From Mucilaginibacter gracilis (lineage in GTDB: Bacteria > Bacteroidota > Bacteroidia > Sphingobacteriales > Sphingobacteriaceae): a stretch of DNA of 64,000 nucleotides. Below, piece after piece: positions 1 to 8,565 of this stretch. How positions within the stretch are numbered: the stretch's first letter is position 1; each line of letters opens with the position of its first letter. Position numbers and translations under genes: made by a program. The notes below the pieces were generated by a model, which had not been told where the DNA came from, did no database searches, and saw only the letters and a list, made by a program, of their open reading frames with translations. The stretch is taken from the NCBI RefSeq assembly GCF_003633615.1, contig NZ_RBKU01000001.1, positions 1,674,001-1,738,000 on the forward strand. Reading direction: 5' to 3'.

Positions 1-312
1 CTGGCACTTAGTAAAATGCCCAATTCAAATGTGGGTGTATATGCGCCAACATCGGGCAGGGGCTTTAGGGTGCAAATATTTTCGGGCTCCAACCGTACCG
101 ATGCTTATAACGCCCAATCAAAGTTTAACAATCTTTATCCCGAGCTTAAAACCTATATTATTTACAGCGAACCCAATTTTAAGGTGCGCGCCGGCGATTT
201 TAGAACACGCTTAGAGGCCTCAAAATTACTGGAGCAGGTGCGCCCGCAATTCACCAGTGTGTTCATCATTACCGAAAAGATCAATCTGCCTAAAATTGGA
301 AACAATGATTAA
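1..312 (+). CDS. SPOR-domain protein, C-terminal part (5' end outside window)
   Basis: The frame is open to the left edge, so this is the end of a longer gene; the first in-window ATG is at 16 but need not be the start. The visible part has the pattern of a SPOR domain (PF05036): RGFRVQIFSGSNRTDAYN, then a YxxxxFKVRAGDFRTRLEA strand-helix and a final hydrophobic strand. SPOR domains bind septal peptidoglycan stripped of stem peptides, and proteins carrying them usually act in the periplasm at division sites or as cell-wall lipoproteins. The stop overlaps the next gene by 8 bp (ATGATTAA), which suggests translational coupling. Whether other domains lie upstream cannot be seen. Confidence 0.8.
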   Translation: MALSKMPNSNVGVYAPTSGRGFRVQIFSGSNRTDAYNAQSKFNNLYPELKTYIIYSEPNFKVRAGDFRTRLEASKLLEQVRPQFTSVFIITEKINLPKIGNND

Positions 313-1489
313 AGAAAAGATACAGCAATTATCCAAAACGATTTTTAACGATGTTGTGGGTAACCGCAGGCACATACACGCCAACCCGGAGTTATCATTC
401 AATGAGCATCAAACACAGGCTTTTGTAGCCAAACAATTAGATGCTTTGGGCATACCTTACCAGCATATGGCCAACACGGGCCTGGTGGCTTTAATTAAAG
501 GCGGAAAACCGTCCGACAAGGTAATTGCCCTGCGTGCAGATATGGACGCCCTGCCCATAACCGAGGCTAATGATGTGCCTTATAAATCAACCAATGTAGG
601 TGTGATGCACGCTTGTGGGCACGATGTGCATACCTCATCGTTATTAGGCACCGCCAAAATATTAACCGAATTGAAAAGCGAATTTGCCGGCACGGTAAAG
701 TTTATTTTTCAGCCTGCCGAAGAAAAGCTCCCTGGCGGCGCAAGCCTCATGATTAAAGAAGGCGTGTTAGAAAACCCTAAGCCACAGGCAGTATTTGGCC
801 AGCATGTAATGCCTTTAATTGATGTGGGCAAGGTTGGTTTCCGCGCAGGCAAATACATGGCCTCTACCGACGAAATATACGTTACCGTTAAAGGCAAAGG
901 CGGCCACGGCGCGCAGCCCCAGCAAAATATAGATCCGGTAATTATAACCGCCCATATTTTAGTGGCCCTGCAAACCATCGTAAGCCGCAGTGCCGATCCT
1001 AAACTGCCCTCGGTATTATCATTTGGCAAAGTAATAGCCAACGGTGCAACCAATGTTATACCCAATGAGGTTTACCTTGAAGGTACCTTCCGCACAATGG
1101 ACGAGGTTTGGCGCAAAGAGGCCCATATAAAAATGAAAAAACTGGCCGAAGGCATTGCCGAAAGCATGGGCGGCAGTTGCGATTTTAATATTATGCATGG
1201 TTACCCATTCCTCATCAACGAAGAGAAATTGACTGCCTCAACCCGCAGCCACGCCGAAGATTATTTAGGTAAGGAGAATGTGCTTGATTTAGATATATGG
1301 ATGGCCGCCGAAGACTTTGCCTATTATACCCAGGTTGCCGATGCTTGTTTTTATCGTTTGGGCACCCGTAACGAGGCACGGGGCATCACTTCATCGGTAC
1401 ATACCCCAACCTTTGATGTTGACGAAAAGGCGTTGGAATTAAGCACAGGCTTAATGGCCTACTTAGCCTTGAAAGAGTTGGGTAATTAA
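305..1489 (+). CDS. M20D-family amidohydrolase (hippurate / N-acyl-amino-acid hydrolase type)
   Basis: A 394-residue metallo-amidohydrolase of the M20D branch (hippuricase, IAA-amino-acid hydrolase, N-acetyl-diaminopimelate deacetylase relatives), which removes acyl groups from N-acylated amino acids in the cytosol. Metal-site motifs are intact: RADMDALP at residues 77-84, MHACGHDVH at 101-109 with the catalytic-site Cys and His, an AEE pair near 138, GGHGAQP in the dimerisation domain and MAAEDFAYY near the C terminus. The ATG at 305 was chosen because a longer frame starting at 257 lies wholly inside the upstream SPOR gene. The true substrate cannot be read from sequence. Confidence 0.9.
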   Translation: MIKEKIQQLSKTIFNDVVGNRRHIHANPELSFNEHQTQAFVAKQLDALGIPYQHMANTGLVALIKGGKPSDKVIALRADMDALPITEANDVPYKSTNVGVMHACGHDVHTSSLLGTAKILTELKSEFAGTVKFIFQPAEEKLPGGASLMIKEGVLENPKPQAVFGQHVMPLIDVGKVGFRAGKYMASTDEIYVTVKGKGGHGAQPQQNIDPVIITAHILVALQTIVSRSADPKLPSVLSFGKVIANGATNVIPNEVYLEGTFRTMDEVWRKEAHIKMKKLAEGIAESMGGSCDFNIMHGYPFLINEEKLTASTRSHAEDYLGKENVLDLDIWMAAEDFAYYTQVADACFYRLGTRNEARGITSSVHTPTFDVDEKALELSTGLMAYLALKELGN

Positions 1490-1494
1490 TAAAC

Positions 1495-1594
1495 TGTGTC
1501 TTTGCGAGGAACGAAGCAATCGCACGGAGGCATATTTGTTTTGCAAGCGGCCCGGCCTATGTGCGGTTGCCGCGCTATCGCTCGCAATGACACA
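1495..1594. repeat. Dispersed palindromic repeat (CATTGCGAGCGATAG type)
   Basis: About 100 bp with imperfect inverted ends: one side reads TGTGTCTTTGCGAGGAACG, the other CTCGCAATGACACA. GC is higher than in the flanks. It lies between the amidohydrolase stop and the signal peptide of the next gene and adds a spurious in-frame N-terminal extension there. A fragment with the same CATTGCGAGCGATA core occurs near 9629. I recall elements of this look being common between genes in Sphingobacteriaceae; that is memory, not a search. Confidence 0.65.
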
Positions 1595-1609
1595 TTGAAA
1601 AGCATACAC

Positions 1610-2539
1610 ATGAAAAAATATCTGCTCATACTCATCTTCATTTGCTTTAACGCCGCCACTTTTGCGCAGCAGATAAACCGCTATAACCCCGATACCATTA
1701 AAAGCATCATGATTGATACTAACCTGGTTAATATCAAATCGCACAGGCTTAATGCGCAGGATTTTATTGATGCCATGTTACGCGATACGGGCTTTTACCA
1801 GGCTTTCCGTAACATGAAAAATTACAGCTTTACCGCCGAAAACCGTGTTTTTACTTACGACAAAAAGAACAAGGTAAATGGCAAAATTTACCGCAAAATA
1901 CACCACAGCAATAACATGGGCACCCATAAAATGGAGTTTATGGCCAGGCGCGATAGTGGCGAGGTTTATAAAAAGAACGGCAAATATGAGCTTTACACCG
2001 TAGAAATGTTCGACTACATTTTTATGAACGCCTACAACACCGATTTTGTAAAATCAGACTCGCCGGTAGGTGGCGGCAAAAACGAGGGGTACAAGGCCAA
2101 ACTTAAAACACTGGTGTTTACACCCGGCCGACGGGTGCCGGGTATACCTTTCATTAGCGGTAAAACCGAAATTTTTGGTCCCGATTTAAAACAGTTTTAT
2201 ACTTACCAGTTTGCGCGCGGTACTTATTTAGATACCATACCCGTTTACCGCTTCCGCGTGATACCTAAAACCAGCATTCAGGACGATGACGTGATGATAA
2301 AGGAAGTTACAACCATATTTGATACCCGCACCTTCCAGATACTGGGCCGCTATATCGACATGAAGTTTAAAAACTTTTTAGTTGATTTTAACGTGCAAAT
2401 GAACATAGAATGCAATAACGTTGACGGCAACCTCGTCCCCATCAAAATATCCTACCAGGGCAACTGGGATATCCCCTTCCACAAAGAAGAACGCGCCAGC
2501 TTTTTAATAGTGCATAAGGATTATAAGAAGGAAAAATAA
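1610..2539 (+). CDS. Secreted protein of unknown function
   Basis: A 309-residue protein with a clear Sec signal peptide (MKKYLLILIFICFNAATFAQ) starting at the ATG at 1610. An open frame continues upstream to a GTG at 1496, but that stretch is the dispersed repeat and is rejected as coding. The mature part is about 290 residues, rich in beta-strand-like segments and aromatic residues, with no catalytic motif I recognise. The IPVYRFRVIPK and IMKEVTTIFDTRTFQI-like strands recall lipoprotein or outer-membrane-associated beta proteins. Probably periplasmic or outer-membrane associated. No function is proposed. Confidence 0.75.
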   Translation: MKKYLLILIFICFNAATFAQQINRYNPDTIKSIMIDTNLVNIKSHRLNAQDFIDAMLRDTGFYQAFRNMKNYSFTAENRVFTYDKKNKVNGKIYRKIHHSNNMGTHKMEFMARRDSGEVYKKNGKYELYTVEMFDYIFMNAYNTDFVKSDSPVGGGKNEGYKAKLKTLVFTPGRRVPGIPFISGKTEIFGPDLKQFYTYQFARGTYLDTIPVYRFRVIPKTSIQDDDVMIKEVTTIFDTRTFQILGRYIDMKFKNFLVDFNVQMNIECNNVDGNLVPIKISYQGNWDIPFHKEERASFLIVHKDYKKEK

Positions 2540-2611
2540 AGGTAATGTTAAAAAGGCTGTTACTTTAAATCACCTGTTTCTTTTGAAATAAATAAGTCTT
2601 ATTTTTATATT

Positions 2612-2800
2612 ATGGAATTATTACTCAAAAACGTTCAAAAAAAGCATTTAACACTGATTGCAGAATTGGCAAAAACATTGAATATTGATGTGGAGAAAGA
2701 TCCCTATGATCCGGCTTTTGTAGCCAAAATATTAAAAGGCGATCAGGATATGAAAGAAGGAAAGGGTGTTAAAATAAACATTGATGATTTGTGGAAGTAA
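2612..2800 (+). CDS. Antitoxin of a YoeB-type module (DUF2683-like)
   Basis: A 62-residue protein whose stop overlaps the start of the YoeB-like toxin gene by 10 bp, the usual antitoxin-first order. It begins with a short strand (MELLLKNV), then a helix and a C-terminal segment (DIDDLWK-type ending) that probably wraps the toxin. It resembles the short DUF2683-like antitoxins that accompany YoeB in Bacteroidota rather than canonical YefM. It should neutralise the toxin and autorepress the operon; no operator was identified. Confidence 0.7.
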   Translation: MELLLKNVQKKHLTLIAELAKTLNIDVEKDPYDPAFVAKILKGDQDMKEGKGVKINIDDLWK

Positions 2801-3054
2801 TTTTATTGCCGGAAGCTTTGGAAGACATGAAATTCTGGAGTAAATCGGGAAACAAAACTATCCAGAAAAAGATTTCCAATATTCTTAGCTCTATCAAAGC
2901 AACCCCGTTTGAAGGCATCGGTAAACCTGAGCCATTAAAACACAGTTTATCAGGAAAGTGGTCCAGGCGCATAAGTGCGGAACATCGTTTAATTTACGCA
3001 GTAGACGGTGAAATAATTAAAGTCTATTCGCTAAAAGGGCACTATAAAAAATAA
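2791..3054 (+). CDS. YoeB/Txe-family mRNA-interferase toxin
   Basis: An 87-residue RelE-superfamily toxin of the YoeB type, which cuts mRNA in the ribosomal A site. Family landmarks are present: the ALEDMKFWSKSG helix near the N terminus, PFEGIGKPEPLKH in the middle, WSRRISAEHRLIY with the catalytic-region Arg and Glu/His, and the characteristic C-terminal GHY (here GHYKK). Length matches YoeB (84-90 residues). Translation is probably coupled to the overlapping antitoxin gene. The gene appears intact. Confidence 0.9.
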   Translation: MEVILLPEALEDMKFWSKSGNKTIQKKISNILSSIKATPFEGIGKPEPLKHSLSGKWSRRISAEHRLIYAVDGEIIKVYSLKGHYKK

Positions 3055-3123
3055 GCAACCCTAAGCACCAGCAATCTAAGTAATAATTTATTCTGTTCAT
3101 TCTTTAATTCCAAAATTCCGGTC

Positions 3124-3151
3124 AAAAAAAATGAGCACCAAAGGCGCTCAT
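3124..3151 (-). terminator. Rho-independent terminator of asnS
   Basis: ATGAGC and GCTCAT arms pair around ACCAAAGGC, with an A-tract on the left that becomes a U-tract on the minus strand. It lies about 50 bp after the asnS stop. Confidence 0.6.
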
Positions 3152-3202
3152 CAATATCAGCGAAATCAAAAAAATCACTTTTTAACTATTACCATTCAGC
3201 GG

Positions 3203-4639
3203 TCAAAATTCTGCCGTCTTCGGTGCCCTTGGGAAAGGTATCACATCTCTGATGTTGCCCATGCCGGTAACAAAAAGCACCAAACGTTCAAAGCCCAGGC
3301 CAAAACCCGCATGTTCGCAAGCGCCAAAGCGGCGGGTATCTAAATACCACCACAGTTCGTCTTTAGGTACGCCCATTTCGTCCATGCGTTGGGTAAGCTT
3401 GTCGTAACGTTCCTCGCGCTGCGAGCCGCCTATAATCTCGCCAATGCCGGGGAATAAAATATCCATAGCCCTAACGGTTTTACCATCCTCATTTAACCGC
3501 ATGTAGAACGATTTAATGTCCTTCGGATAGTCGGTTAAAATTACCGGTTTCTTAAAGTGTTTCTCAACCAGGTAACGCTCATGCTCACTTTGCAAATCGG
3601 CACCCCAACCCTCAATCAGGTATTGAAATTTCTTCTTCTTGTTATGGTTCGAGTCTTTCAAAATCTCAATAGCCTCGGTATAAGTTAAACGTTGAAAATC
3701 GTTATCTAAACAAAACTGTAGTTTTTCCAGCAAAGTCATTTCCGATCGTTCTGCTTGCGGTTTTTGTTTTTCCTCTTCCAACAAACGCTGGGTTAAAAAC
3801 TCAATATCCTCACGGTTATGTTCTAAGGCATACCCTATCAGGTATTTCAGCATTTCTTCGGCCAGGTCCATGTTATCGTTCAGGTCGTAAAAAGCCATTT
3901 CCGGCTCAATCATCCAAAACTCAGCCAGGTGTCGTGTGGTATTCGAGTTTTCGGCGCGGAACGTTGGCCCGAAAGTATAAATATCGCTCAGAGCCATCGC
4001 GCCAAGCTCACCCTCTAACTGGCCCGATACGGTGAGGTTAGTTGCCTTGCCAAAAAAGTCTTGCTTAAAATCAACCTCCCCGGTATCAGTCAACGGGGGT
4101 TTGGTTGGGTCAAAGGTTGTTACCCTAAACATCTCACCCGCACCCTCAGCATCCGATGCCGTGATAATAGGCGTATGCAGATAAACAAAGCCCCTGTCGT
4201 TAAAAAACTTATGCACTGCAAAGGCCAATGTATTACGCAGGCGGAAAATAGACCCAAAGGTACTGGTACGGAAACGCAGGTGAGCGTTTTCGCGCAAAAA
4301 CTCCAGCGACTGTTTTTTAGGCTGTAACGGAAATTCTTCCGGATTACAATCGCCCAAAATTTCTATCGTTTTGGCATTAACCTCAACCTTTTGCCCCGAA
4401 CCTAACGAGGGCACCATTTCGCCCACAACACTAATGGCCGAGCCAAAAGTGATGCGTTTAAGCAAAGCAGGGTCGGTATTTTCAAAATCAACTACAATCT
4501 GGATGTTATTATTTGTAGAACCATCATTTAAAGCGATGAAACGATTTTGACGGAATGCCCTTACCCATCCCTTCACAGTTACCTCTTTCCCGGTTAGTTC
4601 GCCGGTTAATAGTGCTTTAATTTTAATACGCTGGCTCAT
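3203..4639 (-). CDS. asnS: Asparaginyl-tRNA synthetase
   Basis: A 478-residue class IIb aminoacyl-tRNA synthetase that charges tRNA-Asn. The N-terminal OB-fold anticodon-binding domain (about residues 1-110) includes [10 protein letters not shown] and FIALNDGS. The class II core follows, with [15 protein letters not shown] (motif 2) and [13 protein letters not shown] (motif 3). The internal insertion and absence of a GAD domain fit AsnRS rather than bacterial AspRS. Length is normal. It is transcribed alone with its own terminator. Confidence 0.95.
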   Translation of the reverse strand: MSQRIKIKALLTGELTGKEVTVKGWVRAFRQNRFIALNDGSTNNNIQIVVDFENTDPALLKRITFGSAISVVGEMVPSLGSGQKVEVNAKTIEILGDCNPEEFPLQPKKQSLEFLRENAHLRFRTSTFGSIFRLRNTLAFAVHKFFNDRGFVYLHTPIITASDAEGAGEMFRVTTFDPTKPPLTDTGEVDFKQDFFGKATNLTVSGQLEGELGAMALSDIYTFGPTFRAENSNTTRHLAEFWMIEPEMAFYDLNDNMDLAEEMLKYLIGYALEHNREDIEFLTQRLLEEEKQKPQAERSEMTLLEKLQFCLDNDFQRLTYTEAIEILKDSNHNKKKKFQYLIEGWGADLQSEHERYLVEKHFKKPVILTDYPKDIKSFYMRLNEDGKTVRAMDILFPGIGEIIGGSQREERYDKLTQRMDEMGVPKDELWWYLDTRRFGACEHAGFGLGFERLVLFVTGMGNIRDVIPFPRAPKTAEF

Positions 4640-4771
4640 TATATTCTATATATTATTAAGGCGTAAAATTACAATTATTTAGGTATCGGCATACGCCTTT
4701 TGCTCATTTTTAATGCGCTATGCTTGGGCATTGGCAAAGCAATTGTAAGTTTGCAGCCGCAACTTACCCGC

Positions 4772-5629
4772 ATGAATCCTAAATTAAGCCTCGTAACAGG
4801 TATTATCTGTATCGCGTTTTCGCCCATCTTTGTTAAGCTTGTGCCCTTATCGGCCCTGCCCGCAGCGTTTTACAGGCTGTTATTTGCGTTGGTATTTTTA
4901 GCACCCTACTTCTTTTTTAAAGGCAGTTTGCGTATTAATAGCAAAAGTTTGTTCATCGCGGTTATTGGCGGTTTAGTATTCGGGCTGGATATTGCCGTTT
5001 GGAATATCTCTATCCTTAAATCAACCGCAACTATATCAACCCTGGTAGCCAACCTGGCCCCGGTTTGGGTGGGTTTACTCAGCCTCGTTATTTATAAAAA
5101 GCAACCCGGCCTAAGTTTTTGGTTAGGCACCGCTACGGCTATTTGCGGCATGGTTATACTGGTAGGTATACAAAAAATATGGCACCTGCAATTAACGCAA
5201 GGCGTAGTTTACGCCATATTTTCGAGCGTTTTATATGCCATTTATATCCTCATCAGTAAAAATGTTTTGGCAAGCATAAACACCTTAACTTTTATGTTTT
5301 ACAGTATGCTTGCCGCCACTATTTTACTTGGTGTTTTTTGCTGGGCAGACCATGATGTAATGTGGGGTTTCAGCACCCAAACCTGGTTAATGCTTGTTGC
5401 CCTCGGCTTAATATGCCAGCTTTTGGGCTGGATAACCATTAACTACGCCATCAGCCATCTCGATTCAACACAGGTATCAATAGCTTTGCTTGGGCAAACC
5501 GTGGCAACGGCTTTACTGGCCTGGTGGCTGTTAAGCGAAAAGGTTGGGCTTGTTGAATTATTGGGCGGTGTGGTAGTGCTGGTTGGCATTGGGGTTACTT
5601 TTGTGAAACCCCGAACCGTTAAGCTATAG
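4772..5629 (+). CDS. DMT-superfamily EamA transporter
   Basis: A 285-residue membrane protein with about ten hydrophobic segments in two EamA repeats (PF00892), the organisation of drug/metabolite exporters. FSPIFVKLVPLSALPAAFYR is typical of the first repeat and ALLGQTVATALLAWWLL of the second. The start at 4772 is preferred over 4700 because it places the first membrane helix directly after a short cytoplasmic tail. The substrate is unknown. Its stop and that of the convergent lipoprotein gene share the palindrome CTATAG (5624-5629). Confidence 0.85.
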   Translation: MNPKLSLVTGIICIAFSPIFVKLVPLSALPAAFYRLLFALVFLAPYFFFKGSLRINSKSLFIAVIGGLVFGLDIAVWNISILKSTATISTLVANLAPVWVGLLSLVIYKKQPGLSFWLGTATAICGMVILVGIQKIWHLQLTQGVVYAIFSSVLYAIYILISKNVLASINTLTFMFYSMLAATILLGVFCWADHDVMWGFSTQTWLMLVALGLICQLLGWITINYAISHLDSTQVSIALLGQTVATALLAWWLLSEKVGLVELLGGVVVLVGIGVTFVKPRTVKL

Positions 5630-6106
5630 CTCAAAAGCACCCCGGCGTATCCTAAATTTACCATTGCTGAAACTTACCTTTGCCGGATTAGTAACAACAG
5701 GGAAGGTTTGAATAAAGCTCAGATCAAACGTGCCCTCAAATATCTGTTTGTCTGCGTCGTAAGATGTTAACGTAACCGAACTTACCGTATCGGCCCTAAG
5801 TACATATTTGACGGAAAGCACATCGCCACCAATATTTGTAACATATAAGCTCTGATTGCCTGTTAACGGGTACTTACCTAAGCTGCCGAACTTGATTTTC
5901 ATCATAATAGCCTTTTCGCTGTTACTGCCTTGCAGATAAAGGGAATCGCCTAAAAATCCTGCGAAAGGAATAGCGGTCCAACTGTTGTTGTTGTTTAAGG
6001 CCGTCATGTAAAAGTTGGTATCAATTACTTTATCATCAGTCTTTTTGCAGGCATACATTATCATGGTAGCTGCTACGGCAAGGCACAATATTAATCTGTT
6101 TTTCAT
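5624..6106 (-). CDS. Lipoprotein of unknown function
   Basis: A 160-residue protein with a lipoprotein signal peptide (MKNRLILCLAVAATMIMYAC, lipobox Cys at residue 20). The mature part starts with Lys-Lys-Thr-Asp and consists of beta-strand-like segments (FYMTALNNNNSWTA, LYVTNIGGDVLSV) resembling the small immunoglobulin-like or DUF6252-like lipoproteins of Bacteroidota. The ATG at 6106 was chosen because a longer frame puts an unsuitable N terminus ahead of the signal peptide. It converges on and overlaps the DMT gene by 6 bp. Confidence 0.75.
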   Translation of the reverse strand: MKNRLILCLAVAATMIMYACKKTDDKVIDTNFYMTALNNNNSWTAIPFAGFLGDSLYLQGSNSEKAIMMKIKFGSLGKYPLTGNQSLYVTNIGGDVLSVKYVLRADTVSSVTLTSYDADKQIFEGTFDLSFIQTFPVVTNPAKVSFSNGKFRIRRGAFEL

Positions 6107-6218
6107 ATTTTGGTTTTTAGCCAATACGCACAACGGCAGCATTGTGCTACAACAAACAAATATTATTGTGCGTTTACGCTAATGCACGTCAATTATGCCT
6201 AACTTAATTAAGTTAGCC

Positions 6219-6226
6219 TATCTTTG
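6219..6226 (+). promoter_or_regulatory. Candidate -7 box of the dnaG promoter
   Basis: TATCTTTG fits the Bacteroidota -7 consensus TAnnTTTG and ends only 6 nt before the dnaG ATG, so transcription would start at or near the start codon. The -33 element is weak (ATG instead of TTG, 21 nt upstream). Confidence 0.4.
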
Positions 6227-6232
6227 TAACGA

Positions 6233-8185
6233 ATGATAACCAAAGCTACCATCGACCGTATAATGGAAGCCACCGATATTGTGGAGGTGATAGGCGAGTT
6301 TGTGGCCCTAAAAAAGCGTGGTGCTAACTACATTGGTCTTTCGCCTTTTGCTAACGAGCGTACACCATCGTTTACGGTATCTCCGGCTAAGGGTATCTTT
6401 AAAGATTTTAGTTCCGGCATAGGCGGTTCGGCGGTTACCTTTTTAATGGAGCACGAAAAGTTTAATTACCCCGAAGCCTTAAAATGGCTCGCCAAAAAAT
6501 ACAGCATCGAGGTTGAAGAACTAAACGACGCTCCCGAAGACCGCGAAGCCGAGAACCGTCGCGAAAGCTTACTCATAGTTACCGGATATGCTTCCAAGTT
6601 TTTTCAGGATAGCTTATGGGAAACTGAAGCCGGCCAAAGCATAGCGTTAAGCTATTACAAAGAACGCGGCTTTACCGATGCCACCATCCGCAAGTTCGAG
6701 CTCGGCTATTCGCCCGATCAATGGGAAGCATTTAGCTCACAGGCGTTAAAAGAAGGTTATCAGCAGGAATATTTAGAAGAAACGGGCCTATCCGTTAAGC
6801 GTGAAAACGGAACCTTGTACGATAGGTACCGTGGCCGGGTAATGTTCCCGATATTTAACTTTACGGGCCGGGTTATTGCCTTTGGTGGCCGTACCTTAAA
6901 AAACAACGATAAAACCGTACCCAAATACGTAAACTCGCCCGAGTCGGAAATATACCATAAATCCAATGTGCTTTATGGCCTCAACTTCGCCAAAAAGGCA
7001 ATACGCGACGAGGATAACTGTTTCCTGGTTGAAGGTTATGCCGATGTAATATCGGTACACCAGGCCGGTATCGAAAACGTGGTAGCTTCATCGGGCACGT
7101 CGTTAACGGTTGAACAAATTAAGCTAATTGGCCGCTTAACCAAAAACGTTACCATTTTATATGATGGCGATGCAGCCGGTATCAAAGCATCCTTACGCGG
7201 ATTGGATATGATACTTGAAGAAGGCCTTAACGTAAAGGTTGTTTCCTTCCCCGACGGGCACGACCCGGATTCATATGTCCGCCTGTTAGGCAGCACCGGC
7301 TTTAAAAACTATGTAGAGCAAAACAAAAAAGACTTTATACTTTACAAAACCAATATCCTGCTCAAAGAGGCCGGTACCGACCCTATAAAGCGTGCCGATG
7401 TGATACGCGAGGTAGTGGAGAGCATTGCCAAAATACCCGATACCATTAAGGCCGCCGTGTTCATCCGCGAATGCAGCATGCTTTTGCAGATAGAGGAGCG
7501 GTCGCTCAATACCGAGCTCAACAAAATGCGGCAGGCCAGGTATAAAAAAGAAGGGCAGCAGCAATACAAACAAAGGAAGCAGCAGGAGCAACCGGGAGAT
7601 GAACCACCCGAAGACTTGTTTCTTGACGAGCCGATTGTTGCCCGGGCAACAATCCAAAGCGGCGAAACCCAGGAAAAAGAGATTATACGCCTGCTGGTAA
7701 CCTATGGCAGCCGCATTATTAATTGGGATGGTATTGCCAACACCTACATTGGCCCCTTTATTATTGCCGAGTTGAACGACGTGGAATTTGAAACGCCGCT
7801 GTACAAACACTTTGTACAGGTGTACCATAACGAAATAGAAAAAGGTAACCTGCCCGAAGAGCTTTTTTACATTAACCACGCCGATAAGCAAATAACCGAT
7901 TTGGCTATTACCTTTTTAATGTCGCAATATGTATTAAGCCCAAATTGGTACGATATGCATAAAATATCAACAACCGACGAGGAGAAGGACATGAAGGCTA
8001 CCATATTAGGTGCTATATTCCACCTCAAAAAGCAAAAGGTAGGCAAAATACTGGCCGATATACGCAGCCAGCTTAAAGATACCAAAAGTGCCGATGATGA
8101 GGATATATTGCTTGCCCAGTTTGTACACATGAAAAAGGTTGAAAAAAGCATAACCGATTATTTAGGCATCGTAATTACCAAATAA
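6233..8185 (+). CDS. dnaG: DNA primase with zinc-ligand-free CHC2 module
   Basis: A 650-residue bacterial primase that makes RNA primers at the replication fork. The N-terminal module aligns with the zinc-binding domain, but the four ligands are replaced: CPFH is SPFA (Ser37, Ala40) and CFGC is DFSS (Asp58, Ser61). The surrounding NERTPSFTVSPAKG is well kept. The catalytic TOPRIM core is normal, with LVEGYADVIS, ILYDGDAAG and FPDGHDPDSYV. The C-terminal half contains a charged linker (KQRKQQEQPGDEPPED) and a helicase-binding region. It overlaps the next gene by 1 bp (TAATG). A -7-like box sits just upstream. Confidence 0.93.
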   Translation: MITKATIDRIMEATDIVEVIGEFVALKKRGANYIGLSPFANERTPSFTVSPAKGIFKDFSSGIGGSAVTFLMEHEKFNYPEALKWLAKKYSIEVEELNDAPEDREAENRRESLLIVTGYASKFFQDSLWETEAGQSIALSYYKERGFTDATIRKFELGYSPDQWEAFSSQALKEGYQQEYLEETGLSVKRENGTLYDRYRGRVMFPIFNFTGRVIAFGGRTLKNNDKTVPKYVNSPESEIYHKSNVLYGLNFAKKAIRDEDNCFLVEGYADVISVHQAGIENVVASSGTSLTVEQIKLIGRLTKNVTILYDGDAAGIKASLRGLDMILEEGLNVKVVSFPDGHDPDSYVRLLGSTGFKNYVEQNKKDFILYKTNILLKEAGTDPIKRADVIREVVESIAKIPDTIKAAVFIRECSMLLQIEERSLNTELNKMRQARYKKEGQQQYKQRKQQEQPGDEPPEDLFLDEPIVARATIQSGETQEKEIIRLLVTYGSRIINWDGIANTYIGPFIIAELNDVEFETPLYKHFVQVYHNEIEKGNLPEELFYINHADKQITDLAITFLMSQYVLSPNWYDMHKISTTDEEKDMKATILGAIFHLKKQKVGKILADIRSQLKDTKSADDEDILLAQFVHMKKVEKSITDYLGIVITK

Positions 8186-8556
8186 TGGCCCTGCACAACC
8201 AACTGGGCCAACTGGGCGAACAATTGGCCAAAGCACACCTGGAAGCCGCAGGCTACGAAATTATGGACCAGAACTGGTGCCACGGCAAAGCCGAAATTGA
8301 TTTAATTGCCTACCATAACAAAACCATTATTTTTATTGAAGTAAAGGCCCGCAGCAGCAACGGCTTTGGCGAACCCGAAGATTTTGTAGACAATCGTAAA
8401 CAAAAATTATTAGCTAAAGCCGCAGATGAATATATTTACCTCATGAATCATCAGGGCGAGGCAAGGTTTGATATAATTGCTATCCTGTTCAACAATAACA
8501 ATGCTTATACGTTAAAGCACATCGAGGATGCCTTTTGGCCGTCGCCCGATATTTAA
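8185..8556 (+). CDS. YraN/UPF0102-family endonuclease-like protein
   Basis: A 123-residue protein of the UPF0102 family, which has a restriction-endonuclease-like fold related to Holliday-junction resolvases; its cellular role is unsettled. The signature is clear: LGQLGEQLAKAHLEAAGYEI, the DQNWCHGKAEIDLIA block with the metal-site Asp, and IIFIEVKARSS with the Glu-x-Lys pair. Translation is likely coupled to dnaG through the overlapping TAATG. Confidence 0.9.
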   Translation: MALHNQLGQLGEQLAKAHLEAAGYEIMDQNWCHGKAEIDLIAYHNKTIIFIEVKARSSNGFGEPEDFVDNRKQKLLAKAADEYIYLMNHQGEARFDIIAILFNNNNAYTLKHIEDAFWPSPDI

Positions 8557-8565
8557 AATCAAATA

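Noticed and set aside
257..304. Earlier start for the M20 amidohydrolase
   Set aside because: It lies inside the SPOR gene and has no family similarity; the ATG at 305 fits.
1496..1609. N-terminal extension of the secreted protein at 1610
   Set aside because: The extra codons come from a dispersed repeat and precede a proper signal peptide.
7286..7891. 201-codon minus-strand frame inside dnaG
   Set aside because: It is antisense to a well-supported gene and has no recognisable features.
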